DNA of 64,000 nt from Cryoendolithus antarcticus (GCA_002077065.1 NAJO01000042.1:186001-250000); one strand, 5' to 3'. Numbered from the stretch's first letter, positions 1 to 11,676 are shown. A program made the numbers and translations. The notes: generated from the sequence alone by a model not told the origin.

Positions 1-1183
1 GGAGAGTGCCACTGCCACCTGGAGTGGACTCACCACCGGAGCATGAGTACGTACCCTTGATCACGTTGTTCTGGCCGGACAGCGGCTGGAAGTGGTTGCA
101 GGTGTTGGTAAGATCCTTAGATGACTGCAAGTTGAACGCTCCACGAACATCCATGAGCGAGGGCAACGCAACGCTGTGAGAATGTCAGTACTCTGAATAT
201 CGTAGTCCTACCACAAGACGACTCACTCAGAGAAGTTGCCGTAGAAGTCGAGGGCACCGCCGACAGTCTGGAGCTTAGGGAACCCATCGATCTTCTCGAT
301 ATTAGTGTTGTTGGCAATCTGAAGACCACCACCCACTGAGGTGAGCTGAGGGAACGAGGCGTTGTTGAGCTTCTGGTTGCTGACGAACGAGAGTGACTGG
401 CCGACCGTGGTGAGGTTAGGAGCGTTCACAGACTCGAAGAAGTTGCTGTAGAACCCGAGAGATCCGTTGACTGCGGCAAGCGAGGGCATGCTGATCGCGG
501 ACACGTTGCGGAGGGTGATGTTAAAGGCCCACTCAAGGTTGGGGAAAGTCACGGCGATGTTGCGTCCATTGGCCTCAATTGCAAGCGCATTGCTGATGTT
601 ACCGAGCTGCATGTTGACTTCCTGGAGGTAGGGGTTGTTGGAGATCATCACGGACGCCGCAGTCTGCAGGTTGATGCCGCTGAGCGAACCGAGCTGGGTG
701 TTCTCAATCAAGAGACTCTGCGTCTGTTGCAGGCCAGTGGTGAAGCTAAGACCCTGGAGCTGAGGAAGTGCTACCCAGTTGATGTTTTTGGCGGTAGCCA
801 GCCTTGGGAAGCTGAGCGTCGTCAGGACGGTCATGCCGTTGAGTATGAAATCTCCGCCGAGAGTGGTCAAGCTATCACCCGAGAGCTGAGTCACTGAGGT
901 GACATTATCTGCAACGAGGTCGCCCGTGATCTCTTGAATGCCGTTCAGCGCGATGACACCGGTCGTGCCTGTGGCCAACGCGATGCTGCCAGTGAACGTT
1001 TGGCACCCTGCCAATGCTGCGGCGTCACCAGCATTCTGGATGGTCTGTGTTGCGGAAGCGCTGCATTGTGCTGCGAAAAACGCGTCAGCTGTGTTTCCCT
1101 GGATGCGCGGACGGTGTTCATCTCTTACCTGCTGCGCGGCCAGCGATGGCGAGCGCCGGTACCACATATCTGAAGACCGACAT
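1..1183 (-). CDS. ECM33: ECM33/SPS2-like GPI cell wall protein (C-terminal end off window)
   Basis: Glycoprotein of the Ecm33/Sps2 family, which fungi use for cell wall integrity and polarised growth; it is secreted and normally GPI-anchored. Exons read on the minus strand are 1183-1129, 1070-227 and 173 to beyond base 1. Exon 1 encodes a hydrophobic signal peptide starting MSVFRYVVPALAIAG and splices (GTAAGA...GCAG) to AQCSASATQTIQ, the usual mature start of the family. The body is made of leucine-rich 'receptor L' type repeats with many N-glycosylation sites (NVS, NLT, NFS). The last visible exon contains a Cys pair and begins the Ser/Gly-rich stretch that normally leads to the GPI signal, which lies outside the window. 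Introns are 58 and 53 bases. Identity is firm; the 3' end is missing because of the window edge. Confidence 0.9.
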
Positions 1184-2769
1184 TACTGTGATTTCGTGTC
1201 GTGGGGATAACTAAAGGGGTCGTCAGTAGCTTTTCTGTAGACGCCTGCAAGACTTGCGGCGCGACACGGAGGTGCTAGTGGTGCACTGGCGATGATGGCG
1301 ATGTGCATTGCTGATGATGGGGAAGGTGTTGCGATAGTCTCGGATGAACGTGATGGTTCGGACGCGAGGAAACAAACCTTTCGTAAGACTATTGCTGCTG
1401 CACAAGACGGGTTGAGCTCGTGTAGAAAAGCCAATGTATGATGAACAGGCGTTTGCGGTGAGCCTGAACTCTTTCAAAGATGTGGCAGCGAGTGTGTGAA
1501 GAGAAGCAGGAAGTGGTAATGGTCGATAGGAAGCCAAGATTACTAACGACAGAAAGTGCGTGGCGGCTCGGGCGTTTGTTGCTGGCGGAGGATTGCTGGC
1601 GACTTTTTGGAGCACCGACCAACATAAAGGGAGACGGTTGGGAGTGAGCTTGGACGCGCAATGCGGCAAATGCGCCATACCCAAGCTGCTCTAGTGCACA
1701 TGCAGCTCCATGAAACAAACTCACTTCATTGGGCCGACGGCGATTTTGATGGATATCGAAGCACACCAGCCAAGTGTGGCCAGCCCGTGGGCTATCAATG
1801 GACGTTCGAGGTACACCTAGATGATACCAATTTTCTAGCTTCCGCGGGAGGCAGTGGTGAACAACGACTATTGCCTCCATACGCGTAGACGCCGGAGTAT
1901 GATGTACACGAAACAACGCCACAGCATCGCGCCGCGAAGCCACCTTGAAATCTTGTGACGATAACCTATGAATCTGTACGTCCTTCGACGATGATAGCCT
2001 CGACATCGAATCGCTCAACGCGGCATTCTGCCGGAACATCGATGTCTCCATCAAATCAGCGACTGGCCCTTAAACGCCGGATGGCTCTAGCCGAGACGGC
2101 TCTCTCAATCTCGCATGTGAAGGTAATCCCCGTTATCATGCTAGGTATCGCTAATCGATATGTGGGTGCCCCGTCATCAGCAGTGCACCTCGGATTATCC
2201 TGATCAGTGGGCATTCGCATTGTGCGGTGCTTGCAACAACCCATTGCGTGTCAAATGATTGTATGCGGCGCATTCCTCGAGTACCGAGGACTCAAGGTAC
2301 TGTATCAACATCTCGGCCGCTTCGGAAGATCTCCATTTCGACCCTTGTCCTTGGCGGAGATGAGCACAACCGCTCACGCCACAGCAGCCACCGTGCGGAC
2401 GGGAAGCCAGTCACGATGGCATCGAGACTCGATGGACGGTGCCTTTGACAACAAATAGTACTCTTCGACAACATACCCACCACGGTAGAAGACTTCGTAC
2501 TCCTCGGCGGGTTTTTATCCACTGACACAGCCATCAACAGGCAGCTTCATGTACATGTATGCACGCTCCACTGCTCGCTTGGACGAGAGCCGCACCTTCT
2601 TCCTGGCGAAGATCATGGAGGTGCACGGCTCGAGATGCTCGGACTTTCTCGCTGGAAGCCTTTGGCAGCCAGTCGCGCGAAAGGAGAACGCTTGCACGTG
2701 TGGAAGTTCTTGGCATAGTTTGACCTCACTTCCTTGTAGTACCGTGACTCTCGATCCTTAGACAACCTG
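1184..2769. other. Divergent intergenic region, ECM33-like / FMT1
   Basis: This 1.6-kb stretch holds the upstream regions of both flanking genes. Open frames exist on both strands, the longest about 220 codons on the minus strand around 1389-2051, but none has a recognisable domain or supporting splice structure. I see no RNA gene or mobile element. Confidence 0.5.
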
Positions 2770-4127
2770 ATGCCACTTCGATCACAATGCTTACGCGCGT
2801 TCCATCACGTTCCCTGGCCAGCTACAGCGTTGCGGTTGACTAAGCTTCCGACTTGTCGGCCGGATGCTGTCAGGGCAATCGCCGTCCGTCGGGCGAGTTT
2901 CTTCGCGACAAGATGTCCAGATAGGCGCTGGCTGAAGTTTGCCGCGCCATCCACGTTGCAAACACGAAAATCGAGCTCCAAACCTGATACACGCAATGCC
3001 TTGCGCGTTCTCTTTTGTGGCGCGGACGCCTTCAGCATCTGTTCACTCAAGGCACTGCATGCCCTCTACCTGGCTAGGCCTGACACCATAGCCAGCATCG
3101 ATGTCGTTTGTCGACCTGACAAGCGCGTTGGTCCTGGACTGAAGCAGGTCCGAGAAGGTCAGAGACTTCAAACGCAGTCGTCTGCCTATCAAATCATCTG
3201 ACGAACGAAGCAGTACCGATCAAATCTACAGCATTTGCACTCGACCTTCCACTGCATCAGATCGATGCATTCACCGGGTGGAGTCCACCACATGATGTAG
3301 ACTTGATTGTCACTGTATCCTTCGGACTTCTTGTACCAGCTCGACTGCTCAAAGCTGCCACGTACGGAGGCGTCAACGTCCATCCTTCGCTACTGCCAAA
3401 CTTACGTGGACCAGCACCCATACATCATGCTCTGCTCCAGAGGCATGAATTTACGGGGGTGAGTCTCCAGACGATGCATCCGACGACATTCGATGCTGGC
3501 ATCGTGCTGGCTCAGACTCCCGCGCCCGGTGTGATCATCACCAAAGATGCCACAATCGCAGGACTGGTCGATCTACTCGGTCATGCCGGCGCCGATATGC
3601 TGACCGCAGCGATTGCGAATCGGACTTACGTCCCACCCTACCAGGCAATCGTGTCAATCGACACAGCAGAAGCACCTCTACAGCATGCCCCAAAGATCAC
3701 GCCGGAAGACCGACGTATAGACTGGGACACATGGACCTCCGAGACCATCTTACGTCGAGATCGCGTGCTAGGTCGTCTCTGGGACTCTATTACGGTGCCT
3801 AGACTCCATGCTGCCACAGACCGCAATGCTCTGAACTTGCCAAGCACGAAAGCAAGACGTATCACGTTCACTGGACCTTGGGCCCGCTGCACGCCGCCCG
3901 CCGACAGGACTGAAGCACTGCAACCCGGGCAGCCGATCTTGCTCACTGACTCCCAAATCGAGGCTACCGGAGGAGCTAATATCGGCATCTTTTGCGCCGA
4001 TGGTCAGATCCTGGCGCCGAAGGCAGCTACAGTAGAAGGTCGAAGAGCTTATCACGGGCTGCCAATGTTGAGAAAGCTACTGCTGGCTTCAAGGCAGAAT
4101 GCGCAAGTCATAACCGAAGAAATATGA
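2770..4127 (+). CDS. FMT1: Methionyl-tRNA formyltransferase, mitochondrial
   Basis: Transfers a formyl group from 10-formyltetrahydrofolate to Met-tRNA for mitochondrial translation initiation. Two exons, 2770-3157 and 3214-4127, give 433 residues. The intron is 56 bases with donor GTCAGA, a CTGAC branch site and acceptor GCAG; it restores the frame as ...LKQVRE-VPIKSTAFALDL. An Arg/Ser-rich N-terminus of about 75 residues acts as a presequence and precedes the core starting LRVLFCGAD. The catalytic signature NVHPSLLPNLRGPAPI is present with its Asn and His, and the Asp lies in TTFDAGIVLAQ, matching the N-H-D triad of the family. The C-terminal domain contains the expected APKITPEDRRIDW element. 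It is convergent with the inner nuclear membrane gene, with stops 79 bases apart. The weak donor is unusual but the frame and homology require it. Confidence 0.9.
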
Positions 4128-4206
4128 GATCATCGGCTATCTTTGCCCCGCTAATGAACGCTCACTATACAACATGCGCGAACGCTAGAAGACCGGACGC
4201 TTCACA

Positions 4207-6246
4207 TTACATCCCAATGCTCTCCATCGCAGCCACGATCGCAAGACAGATCGGCCTTCTGAGTCCTTCGATTCCGGCAATAGCACCCAAAGCCACCATC
4301 GCGCTCACAATGCCAACGCTAAGTTTCCAATCGCCGCCACTCTGGCCATTAGCCGCTTGGATTGTATCACCACTCTTCTCCTCCGATATCCGGAAGCTCG
4401 CGCCACCCAGCAAATCTTCGAGACCCGTGGCCTGCCCGGCAGTGTCCTGAGGTAGACACCAGTCTGACTTTCTCAGCTCCAAATTGCCTCTAGTCCTCGC
4501 TACTGCTGGCGAGTGCACCTCATCATCGTCATCATCCAACACAGCAGCCCTTGTCCGCTGCTGTGGCCGGGAGCTGGCAGCCTGTTGCTGAGGCCGAAGA
4601 AATGGCCGATTGACCTCGAGGCCAGACTTCATCTGATCTAGGAAATTCGATTGCTGGCTTACATGCTTCGGCTGAAAGCTCGGAACCTGGCTTACTGGAT
4701 TGCGAAGTCGGCGCTCCATGCTCATCGGCGCTGCTGGCAGTCGACCGCGGAACGGAGACTGTGTTGTGGGTGGCTGGTAGGACAGCTTCTTTGACTGCTG
4801 ATGTGGTATTTGCTGATTTTGAAGTTGCGAGTTGTCGATATCGAAGACGTTGCTGCGAAGATCGTTCCAGCCTTGAGAGTGATGAGCATTGGATGATAGC
4901 GTCGAGCGCAGCTGGCGTGAAGGCGTGATGGGATCGATGTCCATTGCATCTTCGTCTGCGAATGTCTCGTCCGAGGCTGGTGGAGAGGGAGGAAAGTGGC
5001 CCGGCGTTGAACTCCATAGGCTGTTGGGTTGGGCTGCGCGAGATCGCGACAGTGCCTCCACTGGGAACGGCGGCTTCGGCTTCCTACCAGACCAGTCGAA
5101 GGGCAAACTCGATGCGGCTTGTAGTGTCTGTCTCTCAGCTGCAGGACCCGCGTTCTGGCCCAGAACGTCGGCTTCGTCCGGCGTAGGCATGATCTTGCGA
5201 TCCAGTCGCCACTTCCTGGGCTTGGTTACAGTACTGCGCAGCCGTTCGCCCACGAGTATTATCACCACTGCAGCGCTGTGCGCGGCAACCAGCTCAGCCC
5301 ACGACCACCCACTCGACTGCAAGTCCCTGACGAGAATCCGATACGCCACGGTGCGCACTGCCATTGTCACCAAGCTCAACGCAAGATGCGTCCCCTTCCC
5401 ATCGATCTTCTCATACCGCACGTGCGCATCATACAGCTTCGCCTCGTCGTGATGCCACCACCACAGTATCAAGCCCGTTATGATAGCCACCGGCACATAC
5501 CCGGCCAGCCGCGCCTGGCACACCCTATTGAACCTCAGTCCCATCGCATCCCTAAAACACTCCCCGACCATCAACTTCCCATCCATCATCCCGTCATCCT
5601 CCCCGACCACCAGCCCCCCTACCGCGTACAAATGCCACAAAACCTGCAACCCCCAACTCCAAACCACCACCCACCCAACCCCCCAAAGTCCCCACCTTAC
5701 AGCGCACTTCGCCCAACTATCCCTCCCCTCCCCCACCCTACCTCCCCCTCGCTCTCTCCTCCGCGTCCGAGCCATCTCCTCCGTCAACCCCATCCGATCC
5801 GCGCCATGTATCCGCATCTGCACTCTCGGCGCACAAGCGACGCAGATCTGCGGATATCGCGCCTCGAGCTCTTTTTTGAATTGCGGGAGGCGTTGCTCGT
5901 AAGCTGCGTATTGCGGATCCGCGTCGTCGGGGAGGTAGTTCGCCAGCGTTTCGGTGAAGATCTGCTGGTTGTGCTGGCAGGTTGCGCAGAATAATGGCGT
6001 TTCTGGAGGTGATTGCTGGGGCTGAGAGAGGATGGAGGCAGGGCGGGAGAAGCTCTCGAAGCTCCGTGTTGGATGAGGGGAGAAGGATGGTGGAGGAGGC
6101 GGGGGATCTGTGATGTTTCCGCGGGCATCGAGATGATTTCGGGCGCCGCAGGAGGAGCAGTCGAAGGAGGGGATGGGTGTGGAGCGAGGGTGGGAGGAGC
6201 GGGTGTTGCAGTAGTGGCAGTAGAGGCGGCGTCGAAAGAGATCCAT
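4207..6246 (-). CDS. IMA1: Ima1/Samp1-type inner nuclear membrane protein
   Basis: Single exon, 679 residues. The N-terminus has paired zinc-ribbon-like cysteines (CHYCNTRSS, CSSCGARN, then CATCQHN and CVACAPR), which is the Ima1 N-terminal domain found in S. pombe Ima1 and animal Samp1/NET5 (TMEM201). In those organisms the protein sits in the inner nuclear membrane and links chromatin to the LINC complex and microtubules. Hydrophobic segments follow around residues 190-330, and another lies at the C-terminus near residues 645-670. Between them is a long low-complexity Ser/Pro/Gln-rich nucleoplasmic region with a DDDDDE patch. An internal proline-rich run produces a strikingly C-rich plus strand. 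The family assignment rests on the cysteine pattern and topology; function is inferred from the family. Confidence 0.82.
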   Translation of the reverse strand: MDLFRRRLYCHYCNTRSSHPRSTPIPSFDCSSCGARNHLDARGNITDPPPPPPSFSPHPTRSFESFSRPASILSQPQQSPPETPLFCATCQHNQQIFTETLANYLPDDADPQYAAYEQRLPQFKKELEARYPQICVACAPRVQMRIHGADRMGLTEEMARTRRRERGGGRVGEGRDSWAKCAVRWGLWGVGWVVVWSWGLQVLWHLYAVGGLVVGEDDGMMDGKLMVGECFRDAMGLRFNRVCQARLAGYVPVAIITGLILWWWHHDEAKLYDAHVRYEKIDGKGTHLALSLVTMAVRTVAYRILVRDLQSSGWSWAELVAAHSAAVVIILVGERLRSTVTKPRKWRLDRKIMPTPDEADVLGQNAGPAAERQTLQAASSLPFDWSGRKPKPPFPVEALSRSRAAQPNSLWSSTPGHFPPSPPASDETFADEDAMDIDPITPSRQLRSTLSSNAHHSQGWNDLRSNVFDIDNSQLQNQQIPHQQSKKLSYQPPTTQSPFRGRLPAAPMSMERRLRNPVSQVPSFQPKHVSQQSNFLDQMKSGLEVNRPFLRPQQQAASSRPQQRTRAAVLDDDDDEVHSPAVARTRGNLELRKSDWCLPQDTAGQATGLEDLLGGASFRISEEKSGDTIQAANGQSGGDWKLSVGIVSAMVALGAIAGIEGLRRPICLAIVAAMESIGM

Positions 6247-7963
6247 TTTAGATTATGTGTGCAGTGCAGAGCGCTGAATGACTGTCATGAGGAAGTGTAG
6301 GAGGGTATGTGGTGCAGGGGTATATGCATCCTAAGTATGTCATGTGAATCAATCGGGAGTTTGAAGTGAATCAATTGTTGATGCAAACTCGGATTTATCG
6401 GTGTTTCCACGTCAGCGCTTGGGCCAGGTCTTCCAACGCGTAGGCAGGCCTGCTCTTCATGGACGCCAACATTCGATCGAGCTTCATTTGGCCAGATGCT
6501 GCACTCGAATCTACACGCTTTCGTATTGACCAGATTGATGCACGCGGTGGTAGCCAGTATGCGTCATACTACACAAGAGGATGTGATTGACCGCGACCGG
6601 ACCTGGTTGACTCGATACGCAGTCTCGGGACTCGAGCCAGACGAGGGTGCTGGCTGCGATGCGGCGTCAACGTCACCTCAGACACGGCTCCATTCATGTA
6701 CGTAACGGGGGCAGTGGAATCCCATGATTGTGCCACGATAAAACTTCTCGTGGCTCTTACCGGCATCGTCAACCCCGTCCGCAGAGCAAGCATCAGTGTT
6801 CACGTCTCACAGAAGCCTGACGAAGCTCATGCAACTCGTTTGCTCGGTTAATGGAATGACCGAATTATGTTGTACCGCAAGCGGTGTCTCTGGAGTGCGC
6901 TATTCGTGAGGCTCCAATCGCCTAGGCTAAGCTGTCCAGCAGGATACTCCGCTACATGTCCATGACCACTCGAATGGCGCAAGATCACGAGCTCGAGACG
7001 TTACGAAGCATCGTCAGATGCCACTGTGGAGGCGTTAAGTCTGTTTACTCGATCTATTCCCCACGGCGCTGCATTGAGTAGAGCCTGTCATCACTAGAGA
7101 TGCCATACCATACCCACAATCACTATCACGCGGAAGCAATGTCTACTTTTCGCCTCCACCGGGCGCGGTTCTCTATACTGCTTCTTCAGATCGCCAACAA
7201 CCGTCGTGTTCGAGCGCTTTCAGGATTCGTCTTTCCAGCTACTTCGCTCTATGCCTGTGGACGCGTCATGAGCAGCATCTCCAAGCTGCTGGCTCCCAAG
7301 ACGCAAGACGACGAAGACCTGGGCATCGCACAGCGTTCGCGAAGTTCTGCATACACAATTCCGTACCTGCCACGTGGGCAGACTATGTCTCCTAAGTGGT
7401 GCTCACACATCTGGGGTTGTGTCGATGGCCTGAATTGCTGCCTCAGGTGCATCCCAGAAATGTGTCTCGAGGTAACACACTTGTTTTGCAGACTGCGAAT
7501 TACCACGACGCCGATACTCATATTACCCTCTGGCCTCCACGAGATACTACAGGACGGCATTCACCGTTGGCGGGACCATTGTCGCCATACGATGTCGATA
7601 ACGCCTAGCGGCATGCACTTGCCGAGCCCTTGATCGCCTGGGTGCCACGTCATTCGCCCTCAAAGCCAAGTCAGCGACCAGGAATCGATGCCATTGACTT
7701 CATGGACGCAACAGTATGGGCTGTGCCTGCTGATCTGTGAGCCAATTTTCGCACGGCTCTTCTTCTGGAAGTGGCAATTGTTGTGACTGCAGTCATGGCG
7801 AAGGCTTGGGTGTCGAGGTGTATGCTCGTGGCTCTCCAGTGAGCCCACGTGCGGATCTGTTCTTTGTCACTGCCGTCTCGATATAAGGAGTTGATCCGCA
7901 ACCCGCGCGATCGTCAATCATAACCAACAGACTTCCGTCCATTCATCAGCTACGACCGCAGCA
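6247..7963. other. Divergent intergenic region, IMA1 / PHO89 relic
   Basis: 1.7 kb with no supported gene. An ATG-initiated frame at 7100-7633 (177 codons, plus strand) has no recognisable domain and an odd His/Arg/Cys-rich composition. The right part would have been the promoter of the phosphate transporter gene. Confidence 0.5.
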
Positions 7964-9104
7964 ATGGCCGCCCTTCCGCAATACATCTATGTCTTCGCCC
8001 TCGGTATCATCTTCGCATTCCTAGACGCGTGGAATCTAGGGTTAGTAAGCAACGCTGCTGTGCACCGCAGGCCCGATACCAGTCGGCCACATGCTAACCT
8101 CACTACTATGCCGGCCATGCTACGCACAAGAGTATTGCCACAGACGCCGCGATGCAGAATGCCAGGCGTGACGAGGAAAGTGCTCGGAGCGAGTCTGACA
8201 GCGGCTCTGACGAGAAGAGCGCGGCGCTCTACGCACCTCAAGCCGACATCGCCACGGCGATTCCCGCCGTTTCCGCCGTAGAACCGATCGTCCCCATTTA
8301 ACGCAAGTGGTACGAGCCTGTTCAACTGCTCCACAGTGCCAAGTGGTTCTTCTTCCGTGGTGTCATGATCGACGTCGTCGCCGAGCAGAAGACGACAAGC
8401 GAGCCGAAGTTTCTGCAACGTCTCTTGCTCGGTAAGAATCTGGACAAGAAGCATGCCATTGTCGAGCATCACGATCTGAAGGTCGAGCACCTCTACTCTT
8501 TCCCCCAGGTCATGACAGCAGCTACAGCGTCGTTCGCACATGGCGCCAATGACGTTTTGGTCAGTACATGCCCTCCCAAGTGTTCGATTCACGGTTTTAC
8601 TGACGATCTTAGAACGCTATGGGCCCTTTAGCAGCAATCTATGGTGTCTGGCAAACCAACACCACTGGCGAAGACTCCGAAGTGCCAATTTGGATTCTGG
8701 TCTTCGGTGGCGCGGCCATTGCCTTTGGTCTATGGACCTACGGTAAACCTCCGCCACTTCCAATTGACAAGCAATGACTGACAATGCCAGGATACAACCT
8801 TATGCGCAACCTCGACAATCGCATCACCCTCCACTCGCCTTCCCGAGGATTCTGCATGGAGCTCGGTGCTTCGCTGACAGTAGTCATGGCCACACGTCTA
8901 TCACTTCCCGTCAGCACCACGCAATGCATTATCGGTGCGACTTTGGGTGTTGGATTGTGTGCTGGAGATGTGAAGGCGATCAATTGGAGGATGTTGATCT
9001 GGGCGTACGCCGGCTGGTTCATCACGTTTCCTTGCACAGCGCTGATCTCGGGCTGTCTGTTGGCGTTCATCATCAATGCTCCATCGTGGGCTGCGCCGTT
9101 GTAG
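7964..9104 (+). pseudogene. Relic of a Pho89/PHO-4 Na+/phosphate symporter with an internal deletion
   Basis: The family is a sodium-phosphate symporter of the plasma membrane with two homologous GANDVxNxxG half-repeats. The first 26 codons are intact (MAALPQYIYVFALG then FAFLDAWNLG) and stop at a degenerate donor GTTAGT. The next 250 or so residues, including the first GANDV repeat, are absent. Homology resumes near 8125 in the charged cytoplasmic loop, meets a stop TAA at 8299-8301, then continues with RKWYEPVQLLHSAKW and the whole C-terminal half: SFAHGANDV, intron 8560-8612, NAMGPLAAIYG, intron 8743-8790, then YNLMRNLD and the signature SLPVSTTQCIIGATLGVG to the stop at 9102-9104. The Ser normally after the second GANDV is Leu (TTG). 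It could be transcribed but cannot make a full transporter. A C-terminal fragment starting near 8365 is the only long product left. Confidence 0.8.
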
Positions 9105-9362
9105 ATGGTTCTGCGGCGCCCGTAAATGGGAGAACGGCGGAATTACTGACATCGTACGGGCAAACAACGCTCATGGTACGTTGTATTGTTGGCTATCTGG
9201 GTAACGTGGAAGGCAGCTCCGGCAGGATCAGCGGCAAGGACAGCGATGGAGAGAAATTGTCATCGAACCCCCCAAGGTAGGACTTGGGAGCATTGAATCG
9301 ACCGCATATTGCTTAGTATGATAGAGATACACATCGAGTTCACTCGTGAACATTTGCCACTC

Positions 9363-10192
9363 TCATCGCGCAGGATCAATAATTCCCACCGCCGCCCCTA
9401 TAAACTTACTATCCCTCGTCTCAAGATCCTCCGCGATGAGCTCTGCGTTCTGCTCCAGTGACGTCTCGTACCGACTTGCGTTTGTCATCAAATGCAGCGT
9501 GCCACCGATGAGTGGTATGTACTTCAGCACCGAATTATTGAAGTTCGGGGGGATATCTCTGCTAGCGACGAGCTTGCCTCGAGAGGACTTGAGCGGAAAG
9601 CCAACGTTCTCGGTTTCAGGGACCATGGTCATGGGGCAGAGCATTGACCATTCGACCGTTCCGGACGGAATCGATTTCAGCAGCGCTAGATTGCCGACGT
9701 GCTCGCGAAAGATTGGTAGACTGTTGAACAGTGTCAGTCGTAGCACCTCGAAGCTGCAGGATAGACAATCGCAAGAAAGACCTACTAGCTTGCCAGCGGC
9801 TTCTGGGTCCCCGGATAGTGTAGCGCAGTCATACCGCCCAGTATCCATACTCGCAATGGGCGCTTCTGAATCTCGCTGGCTTCTCGCGCCGCCTTTAGCA
9901 CTGCTGAGACGATGGCAGGGAGCGTGCTGCTTCCCCACGGGGCCAAAGCGGCCAAGCCAGACGCGTTGACGACGGCATCGCAGCTGTGGTCCAGTATTGC
10001 AGACTCGATAGCGCTGGCGTCTATAGCGTCGCCGTTAATGACTGTGAGCTGAGTGAATGCTTCTCGAGGGAGCGCGGATTCTAGCTTCGAAGTCGAGCGG
10101 ACGTAGGCTACGACTGTGTGGCCATGTGTGAGGAGGGCTGAGCAGAGACGCAGACCGACATTGCCGGTGGCACCAATGAGAAGGACTTTCAT
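9363..10192 (-). CDS. NmrA-like / atypical SDR NAD(P)-binding oxidoreductase
   Basis: Two exons, 10192-9786 and 9753-9363, spliced by a 32-base intron (donor GTAGGT, acceptor CTGCAG) that joins PLAS to YFEVLRL in frame; 265 residues. The N-terminus MKVLLIGATGNVGLRL is the GxxGxxG dinucleotide-binding loop of atypical short-chain dehydrogenases (NmrA/HSCARG type). AVVNASGLAAL fills the usual NAxG position and VWILGGM the following strand. The C-terminal half matches substrate-domain helices (FREHVGNLALL, SIPSGTVEWSMLCP). Substrate unknown. The intron is unusually short; exclusion of the intervening TAG and the continuity of the family fold support it. Starts divergently from the hemerythrin-like gene. 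Confidence 0.75.
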
Positions 10193-10801
10193 TTTCGCGA
10201 TTTGTGAACGCTAATAGGCTTGTATAGGATTGTTCTGTAGGAATGATGGCCGCAGTGGTACTGTAGATACGATCGCAGCGTGTGAGGATGAGATATACTG
10301 GACGGGCAACACCGTGGCGACCACGATGCGACTTATACCCTTTTACATTCAGGCTGTGTCATCGCCCGGAGCAACTATTGTGAGCAAGGCATCAAGATTG
10401 TGTGCATATAGTCTTAAAGGCGACCCAAACACCGGCTCGGCCGAATACCAAGGACTTACTGAAAGATAAGCCGTTTGTGCAGTGTACCCCGTCGCATGCG
10501 GCATGCAGCCCGCTCGCGTATAGATTAACTTAGCTCTCGTACCTTGAAGGATTTCCGCGCTAGCGTGCGAGTTGCAGGGGTCCGCTTACGAAACGACCAA
10601 GCTGCTGAATAAACCCTCTTACTCAATGGCATCGTCACTGCCATGGGCCATAGAAATACACGTGCACAGTAAGCTAAGCGACATCCTAAGGTAGGAACCA
10701 ATGTCCGTGTCATGGCTGTATCTAAGCCCGCAGTCGCGACCAGCTCACTGAGGTCGAGCTCTCGACTTCCTCCATGACATTTGGCCTACAAAGCAGACAG
10801 C
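10193..10801. other. Divergent intergenic region
   Basis: Shared upstream region of the NmrA-like gene (minus) and the hemerythrin-like gene (plus). I see no further gene, repeat or RNA element in it. Confidence 0.5.
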
Positions 10802-11676
10802 ATGGCCTCAAAGAGGATATGGGCAGACAAGCCACTCCAGCTGATTACCACAACGAGCTTCTCGCACGACGTATGCTATCCATGACACATTTTAGTCTTC
10901 GCTGCAACTGACCCCATGTTCAGAGCAGCCATGCTGCCTACTACGTTGCCACCCAGATGGCCCTCGCCCACAATGGCATCCTTCGTGGTCTCAACTCCAT
11001 ATACCTACAAGCCCCGAACATTCTTCTCGCCGACGCAAAGGCAAAGCAGGACTTCCTATCATATATGCAATGCTGGTCCGAATCGATGCATCATCACCAT
11101 GATTGTGAGGAGACCATCTTCTTTCCGGACATCGAGCGGATCACCGGCGTCAAAGGGCTCATGCAACAGAATGTCGAGCAGCACCGAGCGTTTACGCCGG
11201 GCTTCGATGCGTTCCAAGAGTATGCTCGGGCTTGCAAGCCACAGGATTTCGATGGCCAGAAGGTCAAGAGCCTGATCGACGCTTTCGCGAAGCCGTTGTC
11301 GCAGCATCTGTATGATGAGATTGACACGCTACGGGCGCTTGACAAGTACGACAGTGCGAAAGTAAAAGGGGCTTACAAGAAGCTGGAGAAAGCTCTTATG
11401 GCCACGGACAATGTTGGTCACGACCTACCGTGTATGTAATGAGATACATCTGCTGACTTCTGCTGCCAGTATCGCATCGCTCCGCTCGTCTTCGGCACAG
11501 CAGACCGGAACTACGAGGGTGGAATGCACGACTTTCCATCCGTGCCTCTTTTTGTGCCATATATCATACACTACATCTTTGGTATACCGCATCGTGGTGC
11601 TTGGAGATACAACCCTTGTACTATTTGGAGAGATCGAAGGGAGCTGGCATTCGGTGGTAGCGTTGCTGCTTCGTGA
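10802..11676 (+). CDS. Hemerythrin-like (HHE cation-binding) domain protein
   Basis: Exons 10802-10870, 10924-11412 and 11470-11676 give 254 residues. Exon 1 encodes MASKRIWADKPLQLIT and splices cleanly (GTATGC...TTCAG, 53 bases) to SSHAAYYVATQMALAHN. The helical-bundle metal ligands typical of the family are visible: HNGILRGLN, MHHHHDCEETIFFP (H...HDxEE) and EQHRAFTPGF, then QHLYDEIDTL. These bind a di-iron centre or similar cation. The third exon carries the conserved tail LVFGTADRNYEGG, HDFPSVPLFVPYI and HRGAWRYNP. The second intron is uncertain: only GTTGGT at 11413 keeps the frame, while a better-looking GTATGT at 11431 would break it. If that intron is not used the protein ends at TAA 11437-11439. 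Role in oxygen or iron sensing is inference. Confidence 0.75.

Noticed and set aside
1389..2051. 220-codon minus-strand frame upstream of the ECM33-like gene
   Set aside because: No recognisable domain, odd composition with scattered Cys/His/Arg, no splice support, and competing frames of similar length on other strands.
5278..5994. 238-codon plus-strand frame opposite the Ima1 gene, very rich in Pro and His
   Set aside because: Antisense shadow of the Gly/Arg/Pro-rich part of the Ima1-type protein, which has a clear domain on the other strand.
7100..7633. 177-codon plus-strand ATG frame between IMA1 and the phosphate transporter relic
   Set aside because: His/Cys/Arg-rich sequence without any known motif; looks like chance.
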